A stretch of 64,000 bases of DNA from Liquorilactobacillus capillatus DSM 19910 (GTDB lineage Bacteria > Bacillota > Bacilli > Lactobacillales > Lactobacillaceae): NCBI RefSeq assembly GCF_001434915.1, contig NZ_AZEF01000032.1:24691-88690 (forward strand), in the 5' to 3' direction. The notes beneath the pieces are model-generated. The model did not search any database. It was not told the origin of the DNA and saw nothing but the letters and a program-made list of their open reading frames with translations. The position numbers and the translations under genes are program-made. Below are positions 37,851 through 45,908 of the stretch, piece by piece (the first letter of the stretch is position 1; every line of letters begins with the position of its first letter).

Positions 37851-38660
37851 TTGTTAGGAATTAAAATTGTACAGCAGAATTGTCGGGGATTAGTTGAGAC
37901 TTTAGGAAAATATCGCAAAAGTGTTGAAGCTGGAATTCATTTTTATATTCCATTAGTTCAACGAGTTCGTTCAGTCAACCTAGCGATGCGTCCCTTACAG
38001 TTATCACAATATTCAGTTATTACGAAGGATAATGCCGATATTAAGGCCAGTGTGACACTCAATTACCACGTTACCGACGCCAAAAAGTACACTTATGAAA
38101 ATACTGATTCAGTTGAATCGATGTCACAGTTGGTGCGGGGCCACTTACGTGATATTATCGGGAGACTAGATCTAACTGATGCGTTAGGTTCGACATCTAA
38201 AATCAATGCTGACCTAGCGGCTGCAATAGGTGATTTGACTAATGTATACGGCATTAATGTTGACCGGGTCAATATTGATGAACTGACACCATCTGTTGCG
38301 ATTCAAGAAGCAATGGATAAACAATTGACAGCTGATCGAGAACGAATTGCGACTATTGCCCAAGCGCAAGGGCAAGCACAGAATATTAAGTTAACGACTG
38401 ATGCTCAGAACAGGGCTTTGATCGAAACAGCTCAGGCGCAAGCGCAAGCAACTAAAACACGGGCAGATGCTGAAAGCTACCGGATTAATAAAATCCAGAC
38501 TAGTTTGGAGAATGTTAATGGTAATTATTTTAAAGATCAAAGCATTCATGCTTTTGAAGGACTTGCAAGCTCTAATACTAACTTAGTTGTTTTATCTAAA
38601 GATGAGATAACAACTTTGGGTCAAGTCCCAGTTATCAAAAAAATGTTGGATCAAAAATAA
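37851..38660 (+). CDS. SPFH/stomatin (band 7) protein without N-terminal membrane anchor
   Basis: The protein has 269 residues. The SPFH domain starts almost at residue 1 (IKIVQQNCRGLVETLGKYRKSVEAGIHFYIPLVQRV) and runs through VRGHLRDIIGRLDLTDAL and YGINVDRVNIDELTP. An Ala/Gln-rich coiled coil follows (about 170-225, AQAQGQAQNIKLTTDAQNRA). Typical bacterial stomatins have an N-terminal membrane hairpin or helix, and none is visible here. The start is TTG at 37851, fixed by GGGGGA 9 bases upstream. It is in an operon with the RHH-NfeD-like protein. Confidence 0.88.
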   Translation: MLGIKIVQQNCRGLVETLGKYRKSVEAGIHFYIPLVQRVRSVNLAMRPLQLSQYSVITKDNADIKASVTLNYHVTDAKKYTYENTDSVESMSQLVRGHLRDIIGRLDLTDALGSTSKINADLAAAIGDLTNVYGINVDRVNIDELTPSVAIQEAMDKQLTADRERIATIAQAQGQAQNIKLTTDAQNRALIETAQAQAQATKTRADAESYRINKIQTSLENVNGNYFKDQSIHAFEGLASSNTNLVVLSKDEITTLGQVPVIKKMLDQK

Positions 38661-38687
38661 AATTAAATATTAAATAAGGTTATTCCC

Positions 38688-38726
38688 AAAAGATCACGCA
38701 GACAAACTTTTGCAGTGGTCTTTTTG
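38688..38726 (+). terminator. Terminator after the stomatin gene
   Basis: AAAAGATCACGCA pairs with TGCAGTGGTCTTTT with one bulge, followed by T-rich sequence. Confidence 0.75.
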
Positions 38727-38755
38727 TTTGTAGTGTTTTCTTAGCAAAATCACAT

Positions 38756-38783
38756 TTGGCTGTTTTGCGAACAATGCTACAAT
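38756..38783 (+). promoter_or_regulatory. Promoter of the uracil-DNA glycosylase-like gene
   Basis: TTGGCT (38756-38761) and TACAAT (38778-38783) have a 16-base spacer. The promoter lies within the upstream extension of the reading frame, which supports the later start. Confidence 0.55.
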
Positions 38784-38818
38784 GTAAGAGAAGACTTTTT
38801 GTCGGGAGGGAAGTTATT

Positions 38819-39409
38819 TTGTTGAAACCAGCTTATGAGACAATCAACCAGAAAATATATAATGATTCACAGAATATAGCCTACACACAGAAGAAAATTA
38901 AGCCGCTATATTACGCAGACCCAAAGGCTAAAATTTTAATTATTGGACAAGCACCAGGCAAAAGAGCCCAGGATACCCATATTATTTGGAACGATCCTAG
39001 TGGAGTGAGATTGCGGCAATGGTTGGGTGTGTCGGATGAAGTCTTTTATCATTCAGGGAAAATCGCCGTATTGCCAATGGACTTCTACTTTCCAGGTAAA
39101 GGAAAATCAGGCGATTTACCGCCACGTAAAGGTTTTGCGGCTAAATGGCACCCAATATTATTAGAAACAATGCCTAATATTCAGCTAACACTTTTAGTTG
39201 GAAGCTATGCTGTTAAGCGTTATTTACACTTGAAAGGTTCAACTAAACTAACTGATGTCGTCCGAAATTATCAGAATTACATGCCTGAATATTTTCCAAT
39301 AGTACATCCCTCACCGCGTAACCAAATATGGATGGCTAAAAATCCATGGTTTGCAGATGAAGTTTTACCAGAGTTGAAGAAACGTACAAAATTAATTTTA
39401 GAGGATTGA
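38819..39409 (+). CDS. Uracil-DNA glycosylase-like protein
   Basis: This UDG-superfamily protein has about 196 residues. IIGQAPGKRAQDTHIIWNDP holds the motif A region, and SGVRLRQWLGV is the family continuation. A C-terminal VHPSPRNQIW corresponds to the leucine-loop/His motif. This is the family described as uracil-DNA glycosylase family protein in lactobacilli; its base specificity is not known. Two TTG codons (38819 and 38822) follow GGGAGGGAAG, and 38819 has the better spacing. Confidence 0.82.
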   Translation: MLKPAYETINQKIYNDSQNIAYTQKKIKPLYYADPKAKILIIGQAPGKRAQDTHIIWNDPSGVRLRQWLGVSDEVFYHSGKIAVLPMDFYFPGKGKSGDLPPRKGFAAKWHPILLETMPNIQLTLLVGSYAVKRYLHLKGSTKLTDVVRNYQNYMPEYFPIVHPSPRNQIWMAKNPWFADEVLPELKKRTKLILED

Positions 39410-39462
39410 AACTTGAAGTGTGTTGAAAAGGCGTGGTCGGGTATGACAATGGAGGCAGATGA

Positions 39463-41574
39463 ATGACATTTATTTATTCAATAATTGTGTTGGTTGCGGC
39501 GGTAATTGCAGCTAATTTTATTGCCCAAAAATTTACAGCTGTTCCGCAATCTGTTTGGCAAATTATTATTGGGTTAGTCTGTGCGATGACACCGTCAATG
39601 TCTAACTACATAATTAATTTAAATCCTGAGTGGTTTATGATGATTATCATAGCTCCCTTACTTTTTTTTGAAGGACAGCAAACGCAAGGGAAAACTATTT
39701 CACGAAATATAAGAAATATTATCCATCTTTCGTTTATATTGGCACTAATAACAATGATTATCATAGGCTGGATGATTCATCATTTCTTGGCGTGGCCTTT
39801 AGCAGTTGCGCTTGCACTAGCAGCTATTGTAACACCGACAGATGCAACAGCTTTAAATTCAGTTAATAAGGGCTTGGTTATGCCGCAAAAAGTTTTACGG
39901 TCATTAAACCTTGAGTCTATGTTTAACGATGCGACCGGAATTGTTATTTTAGAGTTGGCAATTGTGTGGATTAATACAGGTCATCTTGCGTGGAACGAAA
40001 TATTATTGAAGTTTACTTTGGTAGCTATAGGAGGAATCGTATTCGGGTTAGCTGCAGGGATCTTGGTTATCCAAATACGTAAGCAACTATTACGAAGGCA
40101 ATTTGATGATATGACTGCACAAGTTATGATGCAGTTGTTAACGCCACTAGTTATTTATGTAGTAGCTGAGAGAATAGGAGTTTCTGGTATTATCGCAGCA
40201 GTAATTGCTGGTATTATCCATCATGAAGAACGCAGCCGTACATTGCTGGTTTCGTCGCAAATGAATAATTTGATTACGCAACTGTGGAAAGTTATCACAC
40301 AGTTATTAAATGGTGTTGTGTTTGTTATTTTAGGCTTGAGTTTGGCTCCTATTTTAAAAAATATTTTTACTCTTAAGCTAGAGGAAAGCATCAAACTTAT
40401 TGTAATGGCTTTTCTTATTTATGGGGGGATGCTGCTGTTGAGATATCTTTATGTATTGTTTGATACTAAGAGAATAAACAGAACAATACCTGACCATTTA
40501 TTTAAGGATGCTCTTATTTTTTCTGTAGGCGGTGTCCATGGTACAGTGACACTGGCGATGGCTTTTTCATTACCTCTGTCCATAGGTAATCACGATGTTT
40601 TTGCAACGAGAAGTAGTATTATAACAATCTCAGCTCTAATCATTCTTTTTAGTTTATTTGTTCCATTATTACTCTTGCCAAAGTTGTTGCCTAAAGAGCA
40701 AAAAGAATTTGCTGTTAATGAGCTCGATCAAGCTTATAGAGAGATTGTTAACGCGGCAATGGCTTATATCAATACACTTGAACTTTCAGATGAGCGCAAG
40801 TATAAATTAACGAGCAAAGTTCAAACTCAGCAAGTTCATGGATACAATAGCGATCCTACTGCTTGGAAGCAAATAACTGAGCAATTAGCTGATGTCCGTA
40901 CTCAAACAGTGGAGAAAGCAATTAAAGATGGTTTGCTGTCAGCTGATGCGATCAAACTCTGGGATATTATGAATGAGGGTAAGAAACACAAGCATAATAT
41001 GAAGAATTTTAAAAGAAGGTTTAAGTATTGGCAAATCTTAAATCATCTTTGGGCCAAGATACTTGAACTCTTTTTTACACCAAAACAGAGTAAAAAAAGG
41101 CAGATAAAAAAATATCAAAAAAAGATTAAAAAAATCGAATATAAAAGCAAGATTGCGAGTGCAGAAGAGCAAGTAGTCTTGCAAAATAAAATTACTAGAC
41201 TTAAAAGAAGAATTTCACTTGTTCAGATTTATGGTAATGATTCGCAAAGAGATCGCTGGTTAAAAGCATTGCAAGAACTTGAAGATGTGACAGCTGACGA
41301 AACGGCTCAATTTGTTGCTGAGTTTGATAGGCAGAATACGGATAAGGGAATAGTTATTGCTCTACGTGAAAAAATTGCCAACGAGAAGTTGAGTGTATAT
41401 AACCAACTTAGTGTAGGATCCCAGCAAAATGCAGACTTAATAAATGTTTTGCAGTTTGAACTAGGCTTCATAAAAGAACGTCATGCAGAAGGCACGTATA
41501 GTACTGATTTGACGAAGTCTTTGTATGATGACATTATTGCAGCACAAAGTCTTATTTTAGAAGTTGGTGCGTGA
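39463..41574 (+). CDS. CPA1-type Na+/H+ antiporter
   Basis: The protein has 703 residues. About 12 membrane segments cover residues 1-415, with TPTDATA (Thr126-Asp127) and FNDATGIVILELA (Asn155-Asp156), the ND pair typical of the CPA1/NhaP group. A long charged cytoplasmic tail (about 420-703) has coiled-coil character and no TrkA-C domain that I recognise. It is expected to exchange cytoplasmic Na+ or K+ for H+. It appears to be monocistronic. Confidence 0.9.
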   Translation: MTFIYSIIVLVAAVIAANFIAQKFTAVPQSVWQIIIGLVCAMTPSMSNYIINLNPEWFMMIIIAPLLFFEGQQTQGKTISRNIRNIIHLSFILALITMIIIGWMIHHFLAWPLAVALALAAIVTPTDATALNSVNKGLVMPQKVLRSLNLESMFNDATGIVILELAIVWINTGHLAWNEILLKFTLVAIGGIVFGLAAGILVIQIRKQLLRRQFDDMTAQVMMQLLTPLVIYVVAERIGVSGIIAAVIAGIIHHEERSRTLLVSSQMNNLITQLWKVITQLLNGVVFVILGLSLAPILKNIFTLKLEESIKLIVMAFLIYGGMLLLRYLYVLFDTKRINRTIPDHLFKDALIFSVGGVHGTVTLAMAFSLPLSIGNHDVFATRSSIITISALIILFSLFVPLLLLPKLLPKEQKEFAVNELDQAYREIVNAAMAYINTLELSDERKYKLTSKVQTQQVHGYNSDPTAWKQITEQLADVRTQTVEKAIKDGLLSADAIKLWDIMNEGKKHKHNMKNFKRRFKYWQILNHLWAKILELFFTPKQSKKRQIKKYQKKIKKIEYKSKIASAEEQVVLQNKITRLKRRISLVQIYGNDSQRDRWLKALQELEDVTADETAQFVAEFDRQNTDKGIVIALREKIANEKLSVYNQLSVGSQQNADLINVLQFELGFIKERHAEGTYSTDLTKSLYDDIIAAQSLILEVGA

Positions 41575-41657
41575 TAATGTCGTCGTTGCCTAAAAGTTTA
41601 AGGAGTTTTTAGTTGTTAATAATTTGCAAATTGAATAAAAGCAAGGTAAAATTCAAA

Positions 41658-41663
41658 TATAAT
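41658..41663 (+). promoter_or_regulatory. -10 box ahead of the cysteine-codon leader
   Basis: TATAAT lies 25 bases upstream of the leader ATG. No good -35 is found at the standard distance; TTGAAT is 21 bases upstream. Confidence 0.45.
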
Positions 41664-41687
41664 TAACAGGACGGGTGAGGATTTGAG

Positions 41688-41807
41688 ATGATGGTATCTC
41701 CTAAGATGAAAACAGAACAGAATTGTTGTTGTCGTATTTCGTGCGTAAGCATTTGGAATACGTCTGTTTGGAGATACAGTTGCTGTAGAAATTTTAAGCA
41801 ATTTTGA
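41688..41807 (+). CDS. Cysteine-rich leader peptide (39 aa)
   Basis: This short open frame has a strong ribosome binding site, GGGTGAGG, 7 bases upstream (ATG 41688, or the adjacent ATG 41691). It encodes 39 residues with six Cys: positions 13-15 (three TGT in a row, 41724-41732), 19, 32 and 33. Two Trp and four basic residues cluster in the second half. The coding RNA folds on itself. GTATCTCC (41694-41701), AAACAGA (41710-41716) and CGTATTTC (41733-40) pair with the unbroken right arm GAATACG-TCTGTTT-GGAGATAC (41756-41777), closing on a GTAA tetraloop. An intrinsic terminator follows. It is most likely a cysteine-sensing attenuator for the MetA-family gene. Confidence 0.72.
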   Translation: MMVSPKMKTEQNCCCRISCVSIWNTSVWRYSCCRNFKQF

Positions 41808-41844
41808 TTTATATCTTCTAAAAGAACGAACATTCTTTGCTTGA

Positions 41845-41877
41845 GGCACGAATCTTATAGAGATTGGTGCCTTTTTT
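41845..41877 (+). terminator. Attenuator terminator before the MetA-family gene
   Basis: GGCACgAATCT pairs with AGATTgGTGCC, followed by six T, 66 bases before the coding start. TATCTTCT (41812-41819) could instead pair with AGAGAT (41859-41864) in the 3' arm and prevent the terminator. Confidence 0.85.
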
Positions 41878-41943
41878 GTACCCTCAATTAATAATATTAA
41901 GCATTAAAGTAAGTTCTATAAAAAATACCTAAAGGAGAAAAAA

Positions 41944-42765
41944 ATGAAAAAGCAGCAGCGGCTTAAAATTGGGGTGTTGAACTTAATGCACAACAAGGAA
42001 GAATCACAAAAACAATTTACTAAAGTTCTGACCCAAGCATATTTTCCTATCGAATTGGTTTTTTATTATCCTAAAATGCACTACCAAAAGCGGCCAGTTC
42101 CCCAGAAATTACAACGAATAGCTAAACCATTGAATTTAGAAGAAGTTAAGCAATTAGATGGGTTTATTGTTTCAGGGGCACCGATTGAAAAAAAGGCTTT
42201 CAATGAAATATGGTATATGCCAGAGTTAGAGGCTTTATTTGATGTATTACTGGAGAACAAAATTGAACAATTGTATGTTTGCTGGGGTGCAATGGCGGCG
42301 CTGAATTATTTTTATGGGATACAAAAACAGATGCTGCCGGCTAAAATTTTTGGAATTTATCAAAACACTATTTATGCCCCAAGCAAACTTCTGGATAAGA
42401 TAATGACCGGCTTTCTTGCTCCGCATGCGCGGTATGCGGAGATGGATCATAAGCAAATGAGCGCTCAAGCAGAACTTGAGCTTTTAGCTTCGGACATAAA
42501 CGGGCATTTAACACTAGCTGAAGCAGTAGGACAGAAACAGACTTTTTTATTTTCGCACTTGGAATATGATAGAGATGCTCTTTTGAAAGAATATTATCGG
42601 GAAATAACAGCTAACCCTGAATATATCGAACGAATACCTAAACCAGAAAATTATTTTAGAGATTCGAAAAATATGGTAGAGCCCGTTTTTAGTTGGCAGA
42701 GAACGCAAAAAACATTTTATACAAATTGGTTAACTAGAATTTTAATGCAAAAATCATTATCGTAA
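41944..42765 (+). CDS. MetA-family homoserine/serine O-acyltransferase
   Basis: This 273-residue member of the homoserine O-succinyl/acetyltransferase (MetA) family has the catalytic Cys in YVCWGAMAALNYFYGI (about 114), Lys in LPAKIFGIYQ, and the His and Glu in FSHLEYDRDALLKEYYRE (about 201 and 203). It is shorter than E. coli MetA (309). The annotated reaction would be O-acylation of homoserine for methionine. However, the cysteine-codon leader suggests that the product may feed cysteine synthesis, for example by acylating serine. Substrate specificity cannot be read from sequence. Confidence 0.85.
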   Translation: MKKQQRLKIGVLNLMHNKEESQKQFTKVLTQAYFPIELVFYYPKMHYQKRPVPQKLQRIAKPLNLEEVKQLDGFIVSGAPIEKKAFNEIWYMPELEALFDVLLENKIEQLYVCWGAMAALNYFYGIQKQMLPAKIFGIYQNTIYAPSKLLDKIMTGFLAPHARYAEMDHKQMSAQAELELLASDINGHLTLAEAVGQKQTFLFSHLEYDRDALLKEYYREITANPEYIERIPKPENYFRDSKNMVEPVFSWQRTQKTFYTNWLTRILMQKSLS

Positions 42766-42845
42766 TAAATGTTGTTAAAAAGTCTTGACTTTAATGAAAA
42801 ATACATTAAAATAGGATTATAACATTTAGACGAACGATAAACATA

Positions 42846-43110
42846 TAGAAGAGTAGAGTACACGTTGGATTTTCTAAGAGAGCTTCTGGTTGGTGTGAAG
42901 AAGTGTGGAGAAGATGTGGAAGATGGACTTGGAATGGCAGTGGTGACGTTTAGCCGCTGACGGTGTTGCACCCGTTAATGATGCAAGGTTATACTGGCTG
43001 ACAGATATCAAGTCGGTGTATCTTAGCGAGACAGTTTGTGTAAGTAAACTGTGAACAAAGGTGGCAATCACGGAAGTATCCGTCCTTTTTTAGGGATGGG
43101 TGCTTTTTTT
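42846..43110 (+). promoter_or_regulatory. T-box leader of the metQNP operon
   Basis: TAAGAGAG and GGTTGGTGT match the T-box stem I motifs of the leader at 14415. By alignment to it, the specifier is ATG (42923-42925) in GGAAG-ATG-GAC. The hairpin GACGG/CCCGTTA follows, then the T-box AAAGGTGGCAATCACGG (43057-43073). The terminator GTATCCGTCC/GGGATGGGTGC plus a T run ends at about 43110. The TGGC would pair best with a tRNA whose discriminator base is G, while tRNA-Met normally has A. The stem I closing helix is also not obvious, so specificity is less secure than for the first T-box. Confidence 0.85.
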
Positions 43111-43188
43111 GTTTCCCTAAGTTAGAAGATACATCTTAATATGTTTATCGGGCGGATAGAATCAAATCTATTTAAGGGAGAGAAGAAA

Positions 43189-44031
43189 ATGAAAAAATCA
43201 TTAAAATATCTTATTGGATTAGTTGTATTGTTAGCGATTGTTGTTGCGGGTTACTTTAGTTTTGGTGGTGGAAAAAAAGCTAAAGCTGAAACAGTCACAG
43301 TTGGTGTTATGTCAGGATCAAAACAGGATGACCAAGTTTGGAAAGTTGTTGCGAAGACATCCAAAGATAAGTATAACTTAACCTTAAAATTCAAGAAGTT
43401 CACTGATTATTCTCAGCCCAATAAGGCTCTTGCTAGTGGCAATATTGATCTTAATTCATTTCAACATTACGCCTTCTTAGATGAATGGAATAAGGCTAAT
43501 AAGACGAATATTGAAGCCATTGGTAAAACAATTATTACCCCGATTCGGCTGTATTCGAATAAGGTAAAAAACGTTAAGGATATTAAAGACGGTGCAACGA
43601 TTGCTATACCTAACGATGCAACTAACGAGTCGCGTGCACTGTATGTTCTGAAAAATGCCGGTTTGATTACGTTGAAGCCTAATACTAAGTTGGCAACTAT
43701 TAAGTCGATCGTAAAAAACCCGAAGAATCTGCAAATCAAGGAATTGGATGCAAGTCAGACAGCACGGTCATTGTCAGACGTTACGGCAGCAGTTATTAAT
43801 GGAAACTATGCTCAGACAGCAGGGATTAATTATAAATCCGCAATTTATGTTGAACCCGTTAACAAGGATTCTGAACAATGGATAAATTTAATTGCTGCTA
43901 ACAAGAAGGATAAAAACAAAAAAGCATACAGGGAAGTTGTTAAGGCATACCAATCAGAAGCAACTAAGAAAGCAATTAAGGATGTCTATGGAACTTCTGA
44001 ATTACCAGCGTGGGATATCAAATTAAGGTAA
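43189..44031 (+). CDS. metQ: Methionine ABC transporter substrate-binding protein (NlpA family), membrane-anchored
   Basis: This 280-residue NlpA/MetQ protein contains ETVTVGVMSGSKQDDQVWKVV, IDLNSFQHYAFLDEWNK, and IAIPNDATNESRALYVLKNAGLI, all family signatures. MetQ is usually a lipoprotein. This one has no Cys near the signal; residues 8-26 form an uncleaved-looking hydrophobic helix followed by FGGGKKAKA, so it may be anchored by a transmembrane helix. ATG 43189 has AAGGGAGAG; the frame extends to 43141 without a site. Confidence 0.9.
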   Translation: MKKSLKYLIGLVVLLAIVVAGYFSFGGGKKAKAETVTVGVMSGSKQDDQVWKVVAKTSKDKYNLTLKFKKFTDYSQPNKALASGNIDLNSFQHYAFLDEWNKANKTNIEAIGKTIITPIRLYSNKVKNVKDIKDGATIAIPNDATNESRALYVLKNAGLITLKPNTKLATIKSIVKNPKNLQIKELDASQTARSLSDVTAAVINGNYAQTAGINYKSAIYVEPVNKDSEQWINLIAANKKDKNKKAYREVVKAYQSEATKKAIKDVYGTSELPAWDIKLR

Positions 44032-44086
44032 GTTATTGAACTATTTGTATAAGAAATAGTCCTTGGGGAAAGTTATGAGGTGCAAA

Positions 44087-45169
44087 ATGGCAGAGAAAAT
44101 TATTGAATTGGATAAGATCAGTGTCACCTTTAAACAGAAAAAACAAACGATCGAAGCTGTAAGAAACGTTTCACTCACTATTAATAAAGGAGATATTTAT
44201 GGTATTGTCGGTTATTCAGGAGCAGGAAAGTCAACCCTTGTCAGGGTTATAAATCTGCTGCAGCGACCTTCTTCGGGTAGCGCTAAAATCAATGGGGATC
44301 TTTTTTACGAAAAGATTGGTAATCATGAGAAAGTAATTGATAGTAAAAAATTAAGAAAAAAGCGTCGTAAAATCGGAATGATTTTCCAGCATTTTAACTT
44401 GCTTAACGAACAGACTGTTGTTCAAAACGTTGCCTTTGCGCTTAAACATAGTTCATTAAAGGAAAAAGAGATTAAAGAAAAAGCATTAAATCTGCTGCAG
44501 CTTGTGGGCCTAGAAGAACGTGCAGATTCTTATCCGGCACAGTTATCTGGTGGACAGCAGCAGCGGGTAGCGATTGCAAGAGCTTTAGCAAATGATCCAG
44601 AAATATTAATTTCAGATGAAGGAACGTCTGCTTTAGATCCTAAAAACACACTTCAGATTTTAGATTTACTGAAAAGATTAAATGAAGAGCTGGGACTAAC
44701 TGTTGTGCTGATTACACATGAGATGGAAGCTGTTAAACGAATTGCTGACCGTGTAGCTGTTATGGAAAAGGGTGAGGTACTAGAAACGGGTGATTTGTTA
44801 GACATCTTTATAAATGCTAAACACAAGTTAACTAGGGAGTTTATTGGAACAGAAAAGGAATCTGCCAAGGCTCTTGCAACACTTGGAAAGTCTAAATTGG
44901 TTAAACTTGGTGATGATCAGGAATGTGTTCAATTAACATATATTGGTTCAGCGGTTGGCGAGTCATTAATAGTTAAGCTCTATAAGGATTTCGGGGTTGT
45001 TGCCAGCATAATATACGGTAATGTTGAGATCTTACAAGAAACGCCTGTCGGTTCACTTTTTGTAATTATTAAAGGAAGTACTGCCAAAAGAAAACAGGCA
45101 ATTGAATTCTTAAAAAAACAGGACATTATTGTAACTAGAGTGAAGGAGGGTGAAGTCTTAAATGGTTGA
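44087..45169 (+). CDS. metN: Methionine ABC transporter ATPase
   Basis: This protein of about 360 residues has Walker A GYSGAGKSTLVRVINLLQ, signature LSGGQQQRVAIARALA, and Walker B ILISDEGTSALDPK (DE present, with SDE in place of the common CDE). The C-terminal NIL/ACT-like regulatory domain runs from about 275 (LVKLGDDQECVQLTYIG). That domain mediates inhibition by methionine in MetN proteins. The start is uncertain between 44075 and 44087. It overlaps metP by 8 bases. Confidence 0.92.
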   Translation: MAEKIIELDKISVTFKQKKQTIEAVRNVSLTINKGDIYGIVGYSGAGKSTLVRVINLLQRPSSGSAKINGDLFYEKIGNHEKVIDSKKLRKKRRKIGMIFQHFNLLNEQTVVQNVAFALKHSSLKEKEIKEKALNLLQLVGLEERADSYPAQLSGGQQQRVAIARALANDPEILISDEGTSALDPKNTLQILDLLKRLNEELGLTVVLITHEMEAVKRIADRVAVMEKGEVLETGDLLDIFINAKHKLTREFIGTEKESAKALATLGKSKLVKLGDDQECVQLTYIGSAVGESLIVKLYKDFGVVASIIYGNVEILQETPVGSLFVIIKGSTAKRKQAIEFLKKQDIIVTRVKEGEVLNG

Positions 45170-45863
45170 GCTTTTTACTAAATATTTTCCAAATGTTGTC
45201 TATCAAGGTTGGAGCGGTGATGGTGGTTGGCTGCAAGCAATTGGTGAGACACTTTACATGACTTTTTGGTCCGCTCTTTTTGGTGGAATTTTAGGACTTG
45301 TTTTTGGAATAGGACTTGTTCTGACTGATTCAGATGGAATTATTCCTAATAGAGGGGCCTTCAGCTTTTTTGATAAAGTAGTTTCCTTTTTCAGAGCTAT
45401 TCCATTTATTATTTTGCTGGCCTTTATTGCACCGGTAACTCAAAAAATTGTTGGGACTCAAATTGGAACAACTGCAGCACTTGTTCCACTTTCATTAGGT
45501 GTTTTCCCCTTTTATGCCCGTCAAGTTCAGGTCGCATTAGCTAGTGTTGATCGTGGAATTATTGAAGCAGCACAGTCTCTGGGAGCAACATTCAGTGATC
45601 TCATTTTCGATGTCTACCTGCGTGAAGCACGTTCGGAGTTAATCAGAGTAACAACGGTAACGTTGATTAGTCTGATTGGCTTGACCGCGATGGCAGGAGC
45701 AATTGGTGCTGGTGGGTTAGGAAACATGGCGATTGCTTATGGTTATAACCGTTTTGCAAACGATACAACATTTATTGCTACTTTACTGGTATTGATTTTT
45801 GTATTATTAGTTCAGTTGATAGGTGATCTATTGGCACGGATTTTGAACCATAAAAATAGTTGA
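45162..45863 (+). CDS. metP: Methionine ABC transporter permease
   Basis: This 233-residue MetI/MetP permease has five membrane segments, the EAA loop IIEAAQSLGATFSDLIFDVYLREARSELIR, and SLIGLTAMAGAIGAGGLGNMAI at the C-terminal side, the most conserved part of the family. It is translationally coupled to metN. Confidence 0.93.
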   Translation: MVELFTKYFPNVVYQGWSGDGGWLQAIGETLYMTFWSALFGGILGLVFGIGLVLTDSDGIIPNRGAFSFFDKVVSFFRAIPFIILLAFIAPVTQKIVGTQIGTTAALVPLSLGVFPFYARQVQVALASVDRGIIEAAQSLGATFSDLIFDVYLREARSELIRVTTVTLISLIGLTAMAGAIGAGGLGNMAIAYGYNRFANDTTFIATLLVLIFVLLVQLIGDLLARILNHKNS

Positions 45864-45908
45864 AGTAGTTGTGTAGACATATTTATTTTTGGAGAGATGC
45901 GATGATCT

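Noticed and set aside
41616..41849. Open frame of 77 codons on the minus strand
   Set aside because: It is antisense to the cysteine-codon leader; the plus-strand leader has the promoter box, ribosome binding site and terminator.
41575..41943. SAM riboswitch (S-box or SMK) before the MetA-like gene
   Set aside because: Neither consensus is visible; the structure lies within a translated Cys-rich frame.
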